Shown: positions 8,527 to 17,592, counted from the first letter of the stretch. The stretch: 64,000 bases of DNA from VAXT01 sp963850415 (GCA_963850415.1 CAWKLE010000003.1:992001-1056000), one strand, 5' to 3'. Numbers and translations: made by a program. Notes: generated by a model from the letters alone, not told the origin.

Positions 8527-8715
8527 TTTCATGTCCTTCCTGTTTCGGTTTGGTTACGAAGACGTCTGCCCGACCCGAAACTCATCGGTCGGGCCGTGTC
8601 CTCTGCGGAAAGTGCGGACATCTTCTGGCAAGCTCGGCGTTGGTCCACTAACGTCGGCGATGAGTTTCGAGGTCGCGAGGAGTCCGTAGGGAAATCAAGG
8701 CCGGGGGGAGCTCGA

Positions 8716-11001
8716 ATGACAGAACGCAACATTGCACCTGAGAATCAGTCCGAACGGCTCTTGGCGCACGAACGGCTCTCGACGGGCCTGCTCGCGCGCT
8801 GGGCGCGGGCGTGTGCGTCGCACACCTGGCGGGTGGTGTTCGCCTCGCTCGCGTCGATCGCAGTGCTGCTTGTTCTCGTGTTCACCATCGGTGGAAGCCT
8901 CAAGGACAAGTTCGAGATCCCCGGCTCCGACACCCAGAAGGCCACCGACCTGATCAAGGCGGAGTTCTCGTCCGAGCAGGGCTCCGTGCTGAACCTCGTC
9001 TTTGCCGCGCCGAAGGGCGAGCGCCTCGACACGCCCGAGCGCAAGGCCGCAGTGAACGCAGCTGTTGCCAAGCTGAAGACGGCGGAGTTCAAGCCCACCG
9101 ACGGCAAGGTAGGCATCGACAGCGTCGGCAACCCGTTCTCCGACCAGACGTTCTCCGACAGCGGGCGAATCGCGTACGCCGAGGCGCAGTTCTCGGACGT
9201 GATCAAGACCGCAGACCGCTCTCGGGTCGTTGCGGTCGAGAATGCCGTCCGCGACACGGTCGAGCCGGCGGGCGTCACCGCCGAGTTCAACGGCGAGGCC
9301 GAGTCCCCGCCCATCCAGCAGGGAATCCAGGAGCTGCTCGGATTCCTGGCCGCGTTCATCGTGCTCATGATCGTCTTCCGCACGTTTGTCGCGACCTTCA
9401 TTCCGATTGCGCTCGCGCTCGTGGCCGTCGGAACGGCGTTCATCCTCCTGTTCATCCTCGCCGGGCTGACCGACATCAACACGATCACGCCGATCCTCGT
9501 GTCGATGATCGGCATCGGCGTCGGGATCGACTACTCGCTCTTCATCGTCACGCGCTTCAGACAATTCCTCCACGAGGGCCTGTCGCCGGTCGACGCTGCG
9601 ACCGAGGCAGGCGCCTCCGCCGGTCGGGCCGTGCTCTTCGCGGGCCTCACCGTCGCCATCTCCGTGACCGGGCTCGCGTTCTTCGGCCTCGACTTCATCA
9701 CCAAGCTCGGAATAGGCGCAGCCCTGGGAGTGCTGACGACGGTCCTGATCGCCAACTCGCTCCTGATCGCGGTGCTCGCAAAACTCGGGCACAAGGTCGA
9801 TCGGTGGAAGGTGCCGTTCCTCAAGCCGATCGACGACTCCGAGGCCGGTCGCGAGCAGTCGTTGCTCGGGCGCTGGGGCCGGTTCGTGACCCGTCACGCC
9901 AAGCCGATCTTCGTGATCCTGATCGTGGCCGGTGTCGTCCTGGCCGGGACGTCGGCGCTCGTGCGACTGGGCGCTTCCGACCAGGGAACCCAGCCGACCA
10001 ACCAGACCGCACGTCGAGCGTACGACCTCCTCGCCGAGGGGTTCGGGCCCGGCTTCAACGGCCCGATTCCGATCGTCGTCGACGTCAAGGGGGACACAGG
10101 CGCTCCGCAGCGGGTCTACAACGGCGTCCGCGGGCTCGCCGACGTTGCCTCGGTCGCGAAGCCGCAGTTCAACAAGGCGAAGACCGTCGCGATCGTGTTC
10201 GTCACGCCCAACTCTGCGCCGCAAGACGAGAAGACCGCGCAACTCGTCCATCACCTGCGCGACAACGTCGTGCCGGCGGCGACCAAGGGCAGCGCGGCTC
10301 GCGTCTACGTGTCCGGGCTGAACGCGGCCTTCATCGACATCGCCGACCGGATCATGCAGCGGCTGCCCCTCTTCCTGCTGTACATCATCGGCGTCACGTT
10401 CATCGTGCTCGCCATGGCCTTCCGGTCGATCGTCATCTCACTGACGGCGGCGATCACGACCATCCTGTCCGCGTTCATCGGGTTCGGCGTGCTCACGCTC
10501 GTGATCCAGGAGGGCTACGGGATGGGCCTGACCGGGCTCGACCGGAAGGGGCCGATAGAAACCTTTGTTCCCCCGATCGCGTTCGCGATCCTCTTCGGCC
10601 TCTCGATGGACTACATGGTGTTTCTCGCGAGCCGCATTCGGGAGGAGCACGTCCACGGGTTGAACACGAAAGACGCCGTCGAGCACGGGATCGCGGCGAT
10701 CGGGCGCGTCATCGTTGCGGCGGCGATCATCATGGCCACCGTCTTCTCCGCCTTCATCCTCACCCCCGACCGCATCTCCAAGGAGTTCGGCCTGCTGCTC
10801 GCGGTGGCGATCCTGACCGATGCGCTGGTCGTGAAGATGACGCTCATCCCGGCCTTCATGACCCTGATGGGCGAGAAGACCTGGTACATCCCGCGCTGGC
10901 TCGACCGGCTGCTGCCGAACATCACGATCGAGCCGCCGCACGAGGGAGAGCGCACGGCCGAGTACGGAGGCGAGCGGCCGGCGCCGGCGAGCGAGGGCTG
11001 A
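8716..11001 (+). CDS. MmpL-family RND transporter
   Basis: The start is ATG 8716, with GGGGGGAG eight to nine bases upstream; the in-frame ATG at 8596 has no such site. The 761-residue protein has the MMPL layout: one N-terminal membrane helix (residues ~37-58), a soluble domain, a five-helix block with the GIGVGIDYSLFIVTRFR motif, a second soluble domain, and a second helix block with GLSMDYMVFLASRIREE. Asp and Tyr in these two blocks are the proton-relay residues known in mycobacterial MmpL3. Such proteins export lipids or other hydrophobic compounds with proton motive force. It is followed after 4 bp by the cupin gene. Confidence 0.92.
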   Translation: MTERNIAPENQSERLLAHERLSTGLLARWARACASHTWRVVFASLASIAVLLVLVFTIGGSLKDKFEIPGSDTQKATDLIKAEFSSEQGSVLNLVFAAPKGERLDTPERKAAVNAAVAKLKTAEFKPTDGKVGIDSVGNPFSDQTFSDSGRIAYAEAQFSDVIKTADRSRVVAVENAVRDTVEPAGVTAEFNGEAESPPIQQGIQELLGFLAAFIVLMIVFRTFVATFIPIALALVAVGTAFILLFILAGLTDINTITPILVSMIGIGVGIDYSLFIVTRFRQFLHEGLSPVDAATEAGASAGRAVLFAGLTVAISVTGLAFFGLDFITKLGIGAALGVLTTVLIANSLLIAVLAKLGHKVDRWKVPFLKPIDDSEAGREQSLLGRWGRFVTRHAKPIFVILIVAGVVLAGTSALVRLGASDQGTQPTNQTARRAYDLLAEGFGPGFNGPIPIVVDVKGDTGAPQRVYNGVRGLADVASVAKPQFNKAKTVAIVFVTPNSAPQDEKTAQLVHHLRDNVVPAATKGSAARVYVSGLNAAFIDIADRIMQRLPLFLLYIIGVTFIVLAMAFRSIVISLTAAITTILSAFIGFGVLTLVIQEGYGMGLTGLDRKGPIETFVPPIAFAILFGLSMDYMVFLASRIREEHVHGLNTKDAVEHGIAAIGRVIVAAAIIMATVFSAFILTPDRISKEFGLLLAVAILTDALVVKMTLIPAFMTLMGEKTWYIPRWLDRLLPNITIEPPHEGERTAEYGGERPAPASEG

Positions 11002-11005
11002 GCCG

Positions 11006-11359
11006 GTGCACAGCGTCCTGCGGGCGGACGAGCAGGAGCGCGCGGCCAACCGGACGCTGCGCTTCGAGGGCGACGTCTACGGCTCCGGCGTCTCGATGTT
11101 CCTCGTCGACAACGAGCCGGGCGAGGGGCCTGGGCTGCACCGGCACCCGTACTCGGAGACCTGGATCGTCCGCTCGGGACAAGTGCGGTTCACCGCAGAC
11201 GGTCAGGACGTGGAGGCGGGCGCCGGCGACATCCTCGTCGTCGGGCCCGACACGCCGCACAAGTTCGTGAACCTCGGCCCGGGACGCCTCGACCTGATCT
11301 GCGTCCACGACTCGCCGCGGATCATCCAGGAGGAGCTGGAAGAGCCAGCAGCCGTCTGA
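11006..11359 (+). CDS. Small single-domain cupin protein
   Basis: GTG start 4 bp after the MmpL stop, so co-transcription is likely. The 117-residue chain has cupin motif 1 as HRHPYSETWIVRSG (H-x-H-x3-E-x5-G) and motif 2 around GDILVVGPDTPHKFVNLG, giving a 3-His/1-Glu metal site. Stand-alone cupins of this size bind small ligands or act as dioxygenases or isomerases; no substrate can be named. The last 38 bp overlap the convergent FMN-protein gene, so coding is shared on both strands at the 3' ends. Confidence 0.82.
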   Translation: MHSVLRADEQERAANRTLRFEGDVYGSGVSMFLVDNEPGEGPGLHRHPYSETWIVRSGQVRFTADGQDVEAGAGDILVVGPDTPHKFVNLGPGRLDLICVHDSPRIIQEELEEPAAV

Positions 11360-11999
11360 CGCTCTCGGGAACGGGAATGCCCTCCCGGAGCCCGGGCGAG
11401 GCCGTCGGCGTTCCGTACGAGGACACGATCGGGACGACTCCCGCCCACACGTCCAGCGCCGCATCCTCCGAGTCGTCGTCCTCGGGGCCGCCGCTTCGCG
11501 CCTTGGCCGAGGCCTCGTCGATCTCGAGCGCCAGGATCGAGGTCGCCTTCAACTCCTTCGCGCTCGGCTGGCGCGCCTCGTCCCAGCGGCCGGGCAGAAG
11601 CTTCTCCGTGAACGCCTCGAACGCGCGCAGCCGCTCCGACTCGTCCTCGACGAGCGCGAACGTCCCGAACACCATCACCGAGTCGTAGTTCGCCGAGTGC
11701 TCGAAGGCCGAGCGCGCGAGCACGAGCGCGTGCACGAGCGTGACCGTGACGCAGGCCGGAGCGCCCGCGGCGAGCAGCCGAACGGCGCGGCTCGCGGTCG
11801 AGCCGTGGATGTAGACGGTGTCGCCGACGCGCGCATAGAGCATGGGGATGCAGACCGCCGCGTCTCCGTCGGCGAACGCCACGTGCGCGAGCAGGCCGCG
11901 ATCGAGCACGTCGTCGATCGAGGCCCGGTCGTAGCGTCCCTTCGTCGGCCCGCGGCGCACGCGGACGCGGTTCGAAACCTCGTGTCGCTTGGCCGCCAC
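11322..11999 (-). CDS. Pyridoxamine 5'-phosphate oxidase-like FMN-binding protein
   Basis: A 225-residue protein of the Pyridox_ox_2 (flavin-nucleotide-binding) group. Recognisable stretches are GRYDRASIDDVLDRGLLAHVAF, CIPMLYARVGDTVYIHGSTASR (the split-barrel strand that cradles FMN) and SVMVFGTFALVEDESERLRAFEAF. Members are usually FMN- or heme-binding redox proteins with poorly defined substrates, sometimes linked to nitroimidazole or antibiotic tolerance. The C-terminus carries an acidic loop (EDDDSEDAALD). It overlaps the cupin gene tail to tail by 38 bp and is divergent from the M29 aminopeptidase. Confidence 0.82.
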   Translation of the reverse strand: MAAKRHEVSNRVRVRRGPTKGRYDRASIDDVLDRGLLAHVAFADGDAAVCIPMLYARVGDTVYIHGSTASRAVRLLAAGAPACVTVTLVHALVLARSAFEHSANYDSVMVFGTFALVEDESERLRAFEAFTEKLLPGRWDEARQPSAKELKATSILALEIDEASAKARSGGPEDDDSEDAALDVWAGVVPIVSSYGTPTASPGLREGIPVPESVRRLLALPAPPG

Positions 12000-12040
12000 C
12001 CGGTCAGCTTATGCACGACCCGTAGCATTCCCGCTCTCGC

Positions 12041-13111
12041 ATGCGCGACCCGCGGATCGAGGAGTACGCACGAATCCTCGTCGACACCTGTGTCGGGGTC
12101 CAGCCAGGCTGGCAGGTGATCCTCTGGGGCGGGCCGACCGCGCGGCCGCTCGTCGACGAGGTGGCCCGTCTACTCGGGAAGCGCGGCGCCTACGCACTCG
12201 TGCGGACCACCCTCACCGGGAACATTCCGTGGCTCCTCGAAGCGCCCGACGAGTTGATCGATACGCTCGCGCCGATCGAGGCGTACGCGCTCGAGCACGC
12301 CGACGGGCTGATCGCGATCGACGCGCCGGAGAACACGCGCGAGATCACGGCGGTCCCGCCAGAGCGGCTCGCGCGGCTCCAGGCCTCGATCCGCCCGCAC
12401 GCCGAGCGCGTCTTCACCAACGATCTGAAGTGGGTGGGCTGCAACTACCCGTGCCCGGCGCTGGCCCAGGACGCGGGCATGTCGCTCGGGGACTACGAGG
12501 ACTTCCTCTACGGCGCGTGCCTGCTCGACTGGGACGCGGAGCACGAACGCATGAGCCGCTATGCGGAACGCTTCGACGCCGCGGACGACGTGCGGATCGT
12601 CGGTGCCGAGACGGACATCACCCTCAGCCTCGCCGGCCGCTCCGGGAAGGTCGACGCCGGCGGTGCGAACATGCCCGGCGGAGAGTTCTACTTCTCGCCC
12701 GTCGAGGACTCGGCGGAGGGCACGATCTCGTTCCTCGAGTTCCCGGCTCCCTACCTCGGGCGCGACGTGACCGGGATCCGGCTGCGCTTCGAAGGCGGGA
12801 AGGTCGTCGACGCCTCCGCCGCGACCGAAGAGGAGTTCTTCCTCGACGTGCTCGACCGGGACGATGGCTCACGCCGGCTGGGCGAGCTCGGCATCGGCTG
12901 CAACCCGGGCATCACCCGCTTCATGAAGAACACGCTCTTCGACGAGAAGATCGACGGCACGGTCCACCTCGCGCTCGGCAACGGCCTCCCAGACGTCGGA
13001 GGAACGAACCAGAGCGAGATCCACTGGGACATCGTCAAGGACCTGCGCCCGGGCGGCCAGATCCTGCTGGACGGCGAGGTCGTCCAGCAGGACGGTGTGT
13101 GGCAGATCTAG
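12041..13111 (+). CDS. M29-family aminopeptidase (AmpS/AmpT type)
   Basis: A 356-residue cytosolic metalloaminopeptidase; family members run 360-410 residues. The N-terminal domain (~1-160) contains the typical YARILVDTCVGVQPGWQV and VFTNDLKWVGCNYPCPA stretches. The catalytic domain carries NMPGGEFYFSP, a GTVHLALGNGLPDVGGTN block and EIHWDIVKDL, which together hold the Glu, His, His and Asp ligands of the two-metal site known in thermophilic AmpT and PepS. It would remove N-terminal residues from peptides. No Shine-Dalgarno precedes the ATG; a TAGCAT lies 12 bases upstream. Confidence 0.9.
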   Translation: MRDPRIEEYARILVDTCVGVQPGWQVILWGGPTARPLVDEVARLLGKRGAYALVRTTLTGNIPWLLEAPDELIDTLAPIEAYALEHADGLIAIDAPENTREITAVPPERLARLQASIRPHAERVFTNDLKWVGCNYPCPALAQDAGMSLGDYEDFLYGACLLDWDAEHERMSRYAERFDAADDVRIVGAETDITLSLAGRSGKVDAGGANMPGGEFYFSPVEDSAEGTISFLEFPAPYLGRDVTGIRLRFEGGKVVDASAATEEEFFLDVLDRDDGSRRLGELGIGCNPGITRFMKNTLFDEKIDGTVHLALGNGLPDVGGTNQSEIHWDIVKDLRPGGQILLDGEVVQQDGVWQI

Positions 13112-13129
13112 CCGGGCCGCAACGCTTGC

Positions 13130-14605
13130 TCAGGCCGCCTCGTCCAGCACGACGGCGGCTGTGTCCACGGGCACGGTCTCCGCACTCGGCTGCGGGGTCG
13201 GCCTCATGAGCGTGAGCACGATCGCCGCGCCGGCGAGCAGCAGGCCCGTCAGCACGTAGAGCGCGGTCTGGAACCCGTGGTCGAGCGCGGGAGCGCTCGC
13301 GGCCGTGACCGCCGCATGTGCGTCCGCGTAGCTCCTCGTCGCCGTGGCCGCGATCGCGCTGACGGCCGCGATGCCGAGCGCGCCGCCGATCTGGCGGCTC
13401 GTGTTGATCAGGCCCGAGGCGACGCCCGCGTCGGAGCGCTCGATGCCCGCGAGGCCGCCGATCGTGATCGGGACGAAGGAGAGGCCCATCCCCGCGCCGC
13501 CGAGGACGAAGGCCGGGAAGAGATCCCAGAAGTAGTGTCCGTCCACGGGCAGCCGCGTCAGCCACGCGACCGAGGCCGCCGACGCGAGCAGCCCGAGCAT
13601 GAGCGTCGGGCGCACGCCGAAGCGTCCCACGACCGCCTGCGCGACGTTCGAGATGACGACGACGGTCAGCGCGAAGCCGACGAAGGCGACGCCGCTCTGG
13701 ACGGGCGAGTAGTGCAGGACGTTCTGGAGGTAGAGCGAGAGGACGAAGAACTCCGAGAAGGCGACCGCGCCGACGATCGCCATCGCCGCGTTCGCGCCGG
13801 TCAGCGTGCGCAGCCGGAAGATGCGCAGCGGCAGGAGCGGCGACTTCGAGCGGAGCTCGATCACGACGAACGCGGCGAGCAGGGCCGCGGCCGAGCCGAA
13901 GAGCGCGAGCGTGGTCGGCGCGCCCCAGCCGTCGCCGGCCGCGCGGGTCGTCGCGTAGACGAGCAGCATCAACCCGGCGGTCACCGAGGCAGCGCCCGGG
14001 AGGTCGAAGTGCCGATGGGCGAGCTCCGCACGGCTCTCCTGCAGGAGCAGCGGCGTGAGCGCGATCGCCGCGATCCCGACCGGGACGTTGATGAAGAAGA
14101 TCCACGACCAGCTCAGGTACGACGTGAGCAGCCCGCCGAGGAGCACGCCTGCTGCGGCGCCGCTTCCGGAGGCCGCCGCGTAGATCCCGAGCGCACGGTT
14201 GCGCTCACGGCCCTCGGCGAAGGTCGTCATCAGGAGCGAGAGCGCGGCCGGAACGAGGAGCGCCCCGCCCAGGCCCTGGAGCGCGCGGAAGCCGATCAGC
14301 GAGGCTTCCGACCAGGCGAGGCCGCAGAGCAGGGAGCTAAAAGAGAAGAGCGCGAGCCCCGCCATGAACAGCCGGCGGCGGCCCAGCAGGTCGGCGAGCC
14401 GGCCTCCGAGGAGCAGCGTCCCGCCGAAGAGGATCGCGTAGGCAGAGATCACCCACTGCAGGTTCGTGGCCGAGAAGTCGAGGTCGGACTTGATCGAGGG
14501 CAGCGCGACGTTCACGATCGCGACATCGAGGATGACCATGAACTGCGCGGTGACGATGAGCGCCAGGGCGACCCAGCGCGAGTTCCAGTTTGTGGAGTGT
14601 GACAC
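13130..14605 (-). CDS. MFS multidrug exporter, EmrB/QacA (DHA2) type
   Basis: The start is placed at GTG 14605 because GGGAGG sits seven bases upstream; the longer ATG at 14653 would run through the operator region. The 491-residue protein has about 14 hydrophobic helices. DHA2 landmarks are LDVAIVNVALPSI (motif D1), GGRLADLLGRRRLF (motif A), FRALQGLGGALLVPAAL (motif B) and a motif C-like GSGAAAGVLLGGLL. It exports drugs or metabolites in exchange for protons. It is divergent from the MarR gene with palindromic sites between them, a classic MarR-pump arrangement in which the regulator represses both genes until a ligand binds. Confidence 0.92.
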   Translation of the reverse strand: MSHSTNWNSRWVALALIVTAQFMVILDVAIVNVALPSIKSDLDFSATNLQWVISAYAILFGGTLLLGGRLADLLGRRRLFMAGLALFSFSSLLCGLAWSEASLIGFRALQGLGGALLVPAALSLLMTTFAEGRERNRALGIYAAASGSGAAAGVLLGGLLTSYLSWSWIFFINVPVGIAAIALTPLLLQESRAELAHRHFDLPGAASVTAGLMLLVYATTRAAGDGWGAPTTLALFGSAAALLAAFVVIELRSKSPLLPLRIFRLRTLTGANAAMAIVGAVAFSEFFVLSLYLQNVLHYSPVQSGVAFVGFALTVVVISNVAQAVVGRFGVRPTLMLGLLASAASVAWLTRLPVDGHYFWDLFPAFVLGGAGMGLSFVPITIGGLAGIERSDAGVASGLINTSRQIGGALGIAAVSAIAATATRSYADAHAAVTAASAPALDHGFQTALYVLTGLLLAGAAIVLTLMRPTPQPSAETVPVDTAAVVLDEAA

Positions 14606-14622
14606 TAATTGGCCTCCCAAAT

Positions 14623-14659
14623 CGTTGAGTACCACAACGTTATAGCACGGCAACGGTTG
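14623..14659. promoter_or_regulatory. Probable MarR operator pair
   Basis: CGTTG-N7-CAACG spans 14623-14639 and a second palindrome CAACGGTTG spans 14651-14659. Both lie in the short region between the divergent pump and MarR genes. MarR proteins usually bind such imperfect palindromes near their own promoter. Confidence 0.5.
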
Positions 14660-14666
14660 GACGCGC

Positions 14667-14672
14667 TACTCT
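14667..14672 (+). promoter_or_regulatory. -10-like hexamer TACTCT for marR-type gene
   Basis: TACTCT ends seven bases before ATG 14680 with no Shine-Dalgarno in between, which fits leaderless transcription. It is adjacent to the CAACGGTTG palindrome, a sensible place for repression. Confidence 0.35.
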
Positions 14673-14679
14673 ATTGCCC

Positions 14680-15192
14680 ATGACAACCACTCCCGAGACG
14701 CCCACGACTCGCTTCGCGCCTCGGATGCCCGACGAGCTACTGGCGTCGTCGACGTTCCTGCTCAAGCGGCTCGGCTTCGCCGCCAAGGAGCGCTCGATGG
14801 ACTCCTACGAGGAGACCGGGCTCCACCCGTACCACTACGCGATCCTGCTCCTACTCGACGACGGCTCGGCCGAGACGCAGGGCTCGATCGCCGATGCGCT
14901 CGGCTACGACCGCGGCCAGCTGGTCGGGCTACTCGACGAGCTCGAGGAGCAGGGGCTCCTGGAGCGCAAGCGAGACCCGAAGGATCGCCGGCGGCACCTT
15001 GTCCGCATGACCGCTGACGGGACGAAGACGCTTCGGCGCCTGCGTGCGCTCGCCCGCCGCAACGAGGACGAGTTTCTCGATCCGCTGAGCGACGAGGAGC
15101 GGGCCCAGTTGCACACGCTGCTCATGCGTCTCGCCGAAAAGCATGAGCCGCGGTGCGCTCCGTACGTCCCGGCCGGTGAGGCGCCGAGCTGA
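14680..15192 (+). CDS. MarR-family transcriptional regulator
   Basis: ATG 14680 is preferred over the TTG two codons upstream. The 170-residue protein has the winged-helix core of MarR: DALGYDRGQLVGLLDELEEQGLLERKRDPKDRRRHLVRMT, where the D-x-R-D/KDRR wing contacts DNA. Helices at both ends would form the dimer interface. It probably represses the divergent DHA2 pump and itself through the palindromes at 14623-14659. The inducer is unknown. The C-terminal tail (CAPYVPAGEAPS) is outside the usual fold. Its stop lies one base from the stop of the convergent membrane protein. Confidence 0.9.
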   Translation: MTTTPETPTTRFAPRMPDELLASSTFLLKRLGFAAKERSMDSYEETGLHPYHYAILLLLDDGSAETQGSIADALGYDRGQLVGLLDELEEQGLLERKRDPKDRRRHLVRMTADGTKTLRRLRALARRNEDEFLDPLSDEERAQLHTLLMRLAEKHEPRCAPYVPAGEAPS

Positions 15193-15193
15193 T

Positions 15194-15655
15194 CTAGCCC
15201 GGCTTGCCGGCCATCGCCCAAATGGCGACCACGTAGGCCGCGAGCAGCACGACCGAAAGCACGAGCACGGCCTTGAGGAGCCGGGAGCCCTTCCCGGCTT
15301 GCAGGCGGCGCACGCCGATGCCGCCGAGAAGCAGCGTGATCACGAGAACGAAGCCGCCGGCGTCCGCGATCAGGTACCCGATTCCCAGCCAGCTCGGAAC
15401 CAGCTTGCTCGGAACGTTGTCCCAGCCCTCCCTGGAGTAGATCCACTGCGCGCCGAGGCGCATCACGACCCAGCCGGGGAACGAGACGAGCATCAAGGAC
15501 CAGAATCCGAGCCGCAGCAGCTTCTCGTCGCCTCTCGCGAAGAAGAGAGCTGCGGCGCCCGTGACGAGGCCGGCGACGAGGATCATGGCGCCGAGCACGT
15601 GCACGAAGAGCGGGAAGTTCCAGTCGTCCGGGCGCACTGTGGCGAGCACGCTCAT
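15194..15655 (-). CDS. Small four-helix membrane protein
   Basis: The start is ATG 15655, overlapping the stop of the upstream gene (ATGA), giving 153 residues. A longer frame exists but would run through the neighbour. Four hydrophobic segments are visible, beginning VHVLGAMILVAGLVTGAAALFF and ending AVLVLSVVLLAAYVVAIWAMA. The His near the start of helix 1 and the overall form resemble DUF2269-like integral membrane proteins. It is probably an ancient paralogue of, or partner to, the overlapping gene upstream. No function can be assigned. Confidence 0.72.
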   Translation of the reverse strand: MSVLATVRPDDWNFPLFVHVLGAMILVAGLVTGAAALFFARGDEKLLRLGFWSLMLVSFPGWVVMRLGAQWIYSREGWDNVPSKLVPSWLGIGYLIADAGGFVLVITLLLGGIGVRRLQAGKGSRLLKAVLVLSVVLLAAYVVAIWAMAGKPG

Positions 15656-16131
15656 GCTCCGGGCTTCCAGATCATGTCGATGATGATCAGGAGCAGGACG
15701 GCCGACGTCAGGGCGTGGAGGAGGACACCGCGCGAGGTGCGGTTGAGCGCCAGGAGCTCGGCGTTCGGACCGTTCTCTCCTGCCTGCTTGAGCTCGAGGG
15801 CTTTCCTCGGGCCGTGCCTGAAGGCCTCCTCGACCTGCCGGCCGAGCGTCGCGCCGACGGCCCACAGCACGAGGGCAGCCAGGATCCAGCCGTCCCAGAT
15901 CGCATAGCCGTCGACGGCGAAGGCGAGATAGATGCCGAGGATGATCGTGCCGCCCATGCCGACCGCGATCGTCGCGTTGCCCACTCGCGCGACGGGCCCG
16001 AGGCGAAGCGTGTCGTCAGGCGTGTCGATGCGGCGCACCGCGACGACGAGGACCCAGAACAGGGTGCTCCCCGCTACGAGCGAGAACGCGCTCAGCACGT
16101 GGAATGCGAGCATCCACTGGTTGAAGCCCAC
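15652..16131 (-). CDS. Small four-helix membrane protein, DUF2269-like
   Basis: A 159-residue membrane protein beginning MGFNQWMLAFHVLSAFSLVAGSTLFWVLVV. It has four hydrophobic segments and a polar stretch with a short charged loop (EEAFRHGPRKALELKQAGENG) between the third and fourth. His12 in helix 1 parallels the His in the overlapping downstream gene. The pair overlaps by 4 bp (ATGA) and forms a two-gene transcript. Proteins of this general type may be heme- or quinone-associated, but nothing in the sequence proves that. Confidence 0.72.
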   Translation of the reverse strand: MGFNQWMLAFHVLSAFSLVAGSTLFWVLVVAVRRIDTPDDTLRLGPVARVGNATIAVGMGGTIILGIYLAFAVDGYAIWDGWILAALVLWAVGATLGRQVEEAFRHGPRKALELKQAGENGPNAELLALNRTSRGVLLHALTSAVLLLIIIDMIWKPGA

Positions 16132-16226
16132 GCGCGGATCCTAGGACGTGATCCGGAGGTTGCACGGCGATGACTTCCCGGCGGAACAACCGTCTACATG
16201 GAGAGACACGAGCTCAAGGAGGAGTG

Positions 16227-16700
16227 ATGCAGAAGATCAGACCCTGCCTGTGGTTCGACACCGAGGGCGAGGACGCGGCGCAGTTCTACACCTCGATCTT
16301 CCCGAACTCGAGGATCGTCGAGGTCGCCCGCTACGGCTCCGCTGGTCCGCGCCCGGAGGGCACCGTGATGACGGTCACGTTCGAGCTCGACGGGCAGCAG
16401 TTCATCGCGCTGAACGGCGGGCCGAACTTCACGTTCAACGAGGCGATCTCGTTCGAGGTCGACTGCGAGACGCAGGAGGAGGTCGACGGGTTCTGGGACG
16501 CGCTCACCGACGGCGGTGAAGCGGGGCCGTGCGGCTGGCTCAAGGACCGCTACGGCGTGTCCTGGCAGATCGTCCCGAAGATCCTCTCCAAGCTGATCGG
16601 CGACCCCGACCGTGAGAAGTCGCAGCGCGTGATGGCCGCGATGCTGAAGATGGGAAAGATCGAGATCGCGGAGCTCGAGCGCGCGGCGGCCGCGGCCTGA
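16227..16700 (+). CDS. PhnB-like glyoxalase/VOC-fold protein
   Basis: AAGGAGGAG lies just before ATG 16227, so this start is preferred over the ATG at 16170. The 157-residue protein opens MQKIRPCLWFDTEGEDAAQFYTSIFPNSRI, the hallmark of the PhnB/3-demethylubiquinone-9-like branch of the VOC superfamily. Other family blocks are ALNGGPNFTFNEAISFEVDC, GEAGPCGWLKDRYGVSWQIVPKIL and RVMAAMLKMGKIEIAELERA. These proteins bind metals or small ligands, but the PhnB branch mostly lacks a proven activity. A strong hairpin follows at 16708. Confidence 0.9.
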   Translation: MQKIRPCLWFDTEGEDAAQFYTSIFPNSRIVEVARYGSAGPRPEGTVMTVTFELDGQQFIALNGGPNFTFNEAISFEVDCETQEEVDGFWDALTDGGEAGPCGWLKDRYGVSWQIVPKILSKLIGDPDREKSQRVMAAMLKMGKIEIAELERAAAAA

Positions 16701-16707
16701 GGACATC

Positions 16708-16738
16708 GAGCCGGGGACGGGCCGGCCGTCCCCGGCTC
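16708..16738. terminator. Strong bidirectional hairpin terminator
   Basis: A perfect 13-bp stem (GAGCCGGGGACGG and its complement) encloses a 5-base loop, followed by cctgttt. It lies between the convergent PhnB-like and hydrolase genes, so it can serve both. The U-tract is short, as is common in high-GC actinobacteria. Confidence 0.7.
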
Positions 16739-16752
16739 CCTGTTTCGAGCGG

Positions 16753-17592
16753 CTAGGCCGACGTCTTGCCCGCCGCGACGGCCGTCTTCTCGGGCACGCC
16801 GGCGATCCAGCCTTCGATCGCGCCTGCGATCTCGGCCCACTTCTCGGCGGTCATCATCAGGTGAGGCCGGCCCGCGAACTCGAGGTAGTCGGTCTGGGCC
16901 GGAGACTTCTCGTACTTCTTGAACTGCTTCTTCGCGACCGAGGCGGGGACCGTGTGGTCCTGGTCGGCGCCGATGATCAGCAGCGGCGCCCGCTCCTCGT
17001 ACTTGAAATGCAGCTCGGTGGGCGGGTGCAGATGGAAGTTCGCGAAACCCGCCTCGTAGAAGATCTGACCCGTTTCCGGGACGTAGTACTTCTCGTACGC
17101 GGCCTTCGCGTCCTCGGGTGTGAACGTGTTCACGAAGCCGTAGGTGAACTCCTCGAGCGTGAGCGGCACGACGCCGTGCCAGCGAGACGGATGCGCGAGC
17201 GCCGACGAGGCGACCTTCAGCGACGAGAACGGCAGGACGAGGATCCCCTTCGGCGGCGCCGGGCTCATCGCGACGCCGCCGCGGGCGAGCCCGCGGTCGA
17301 GCAGGAGCTCGACGATCAGCCCGCCGAACGAGTGGCCGATCAGGATCGGCTCGTGGTCGAGCGCTTTGATCTGCGCCTCGTAGTGATCGACGATCTCGCT
17401 CAGGCCGAGCCCCTCGAGTGCCTCCGTCGCCTCGCGCAGCTCTTCGACGTCGCCCTGCTTGCGTGGCCATTCGGGGGCGGAGACGTCATAGCCCCGGTCG
17501 CGGAAGTACTCGGCGAACGTGTCCCAGCTCCGCGACGAGAGCCAGGCTCCGTGAATCAGCATCAACGGACTTCGGGTTGCGGCACCCTCCAC
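16753..17592 (-). CDS. Alpha/beta hydrolase
   Basis: Start chosen at GTG 17592 because GGGAGG lies five bases upstream; the longer open frame has no protein-like N-terminus. The 279-residue chain shows the oxyanion-hole motif LIHGAW (14-15), nucleophile elbow GHSFGG (Ser88), an acid in GADQDHTVPA, and a catalytic His in GRPHLMM near the C-terminus. The cap region includes LTLEEFTYGFVNTFTPEDA. The layout resembles esterase/haloperoxidase-like hydrolases of the AB_hydrolase_6 group; the substrate is unknown. Confidence 0.88.
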   Translation of the reverse strand: MEGAATRSPLMLIHGAWLSSRSWDTFAEYFRDRGYDVSAPEWPRKQGDVEELREATEALEGLGLSEIVDHYEAQIKALDHEPILIGHSFGGLIVELLLDRGLARGGVAMSPAPPKGILVLPFSSLKVASSALAHPSRWHGVVPLTLEEFTYGFVNTFTPEDAKAAYEKYYVPETGQIFYEAGFANFHLHPPTELHFKYEERAPLLIIGADQDHTVPASVAKKQFKKYEKSPAQTDYLEFAGRPHLMMTAEKWAEIAGAIEGWIAGVPEKTAVAAGKTSA

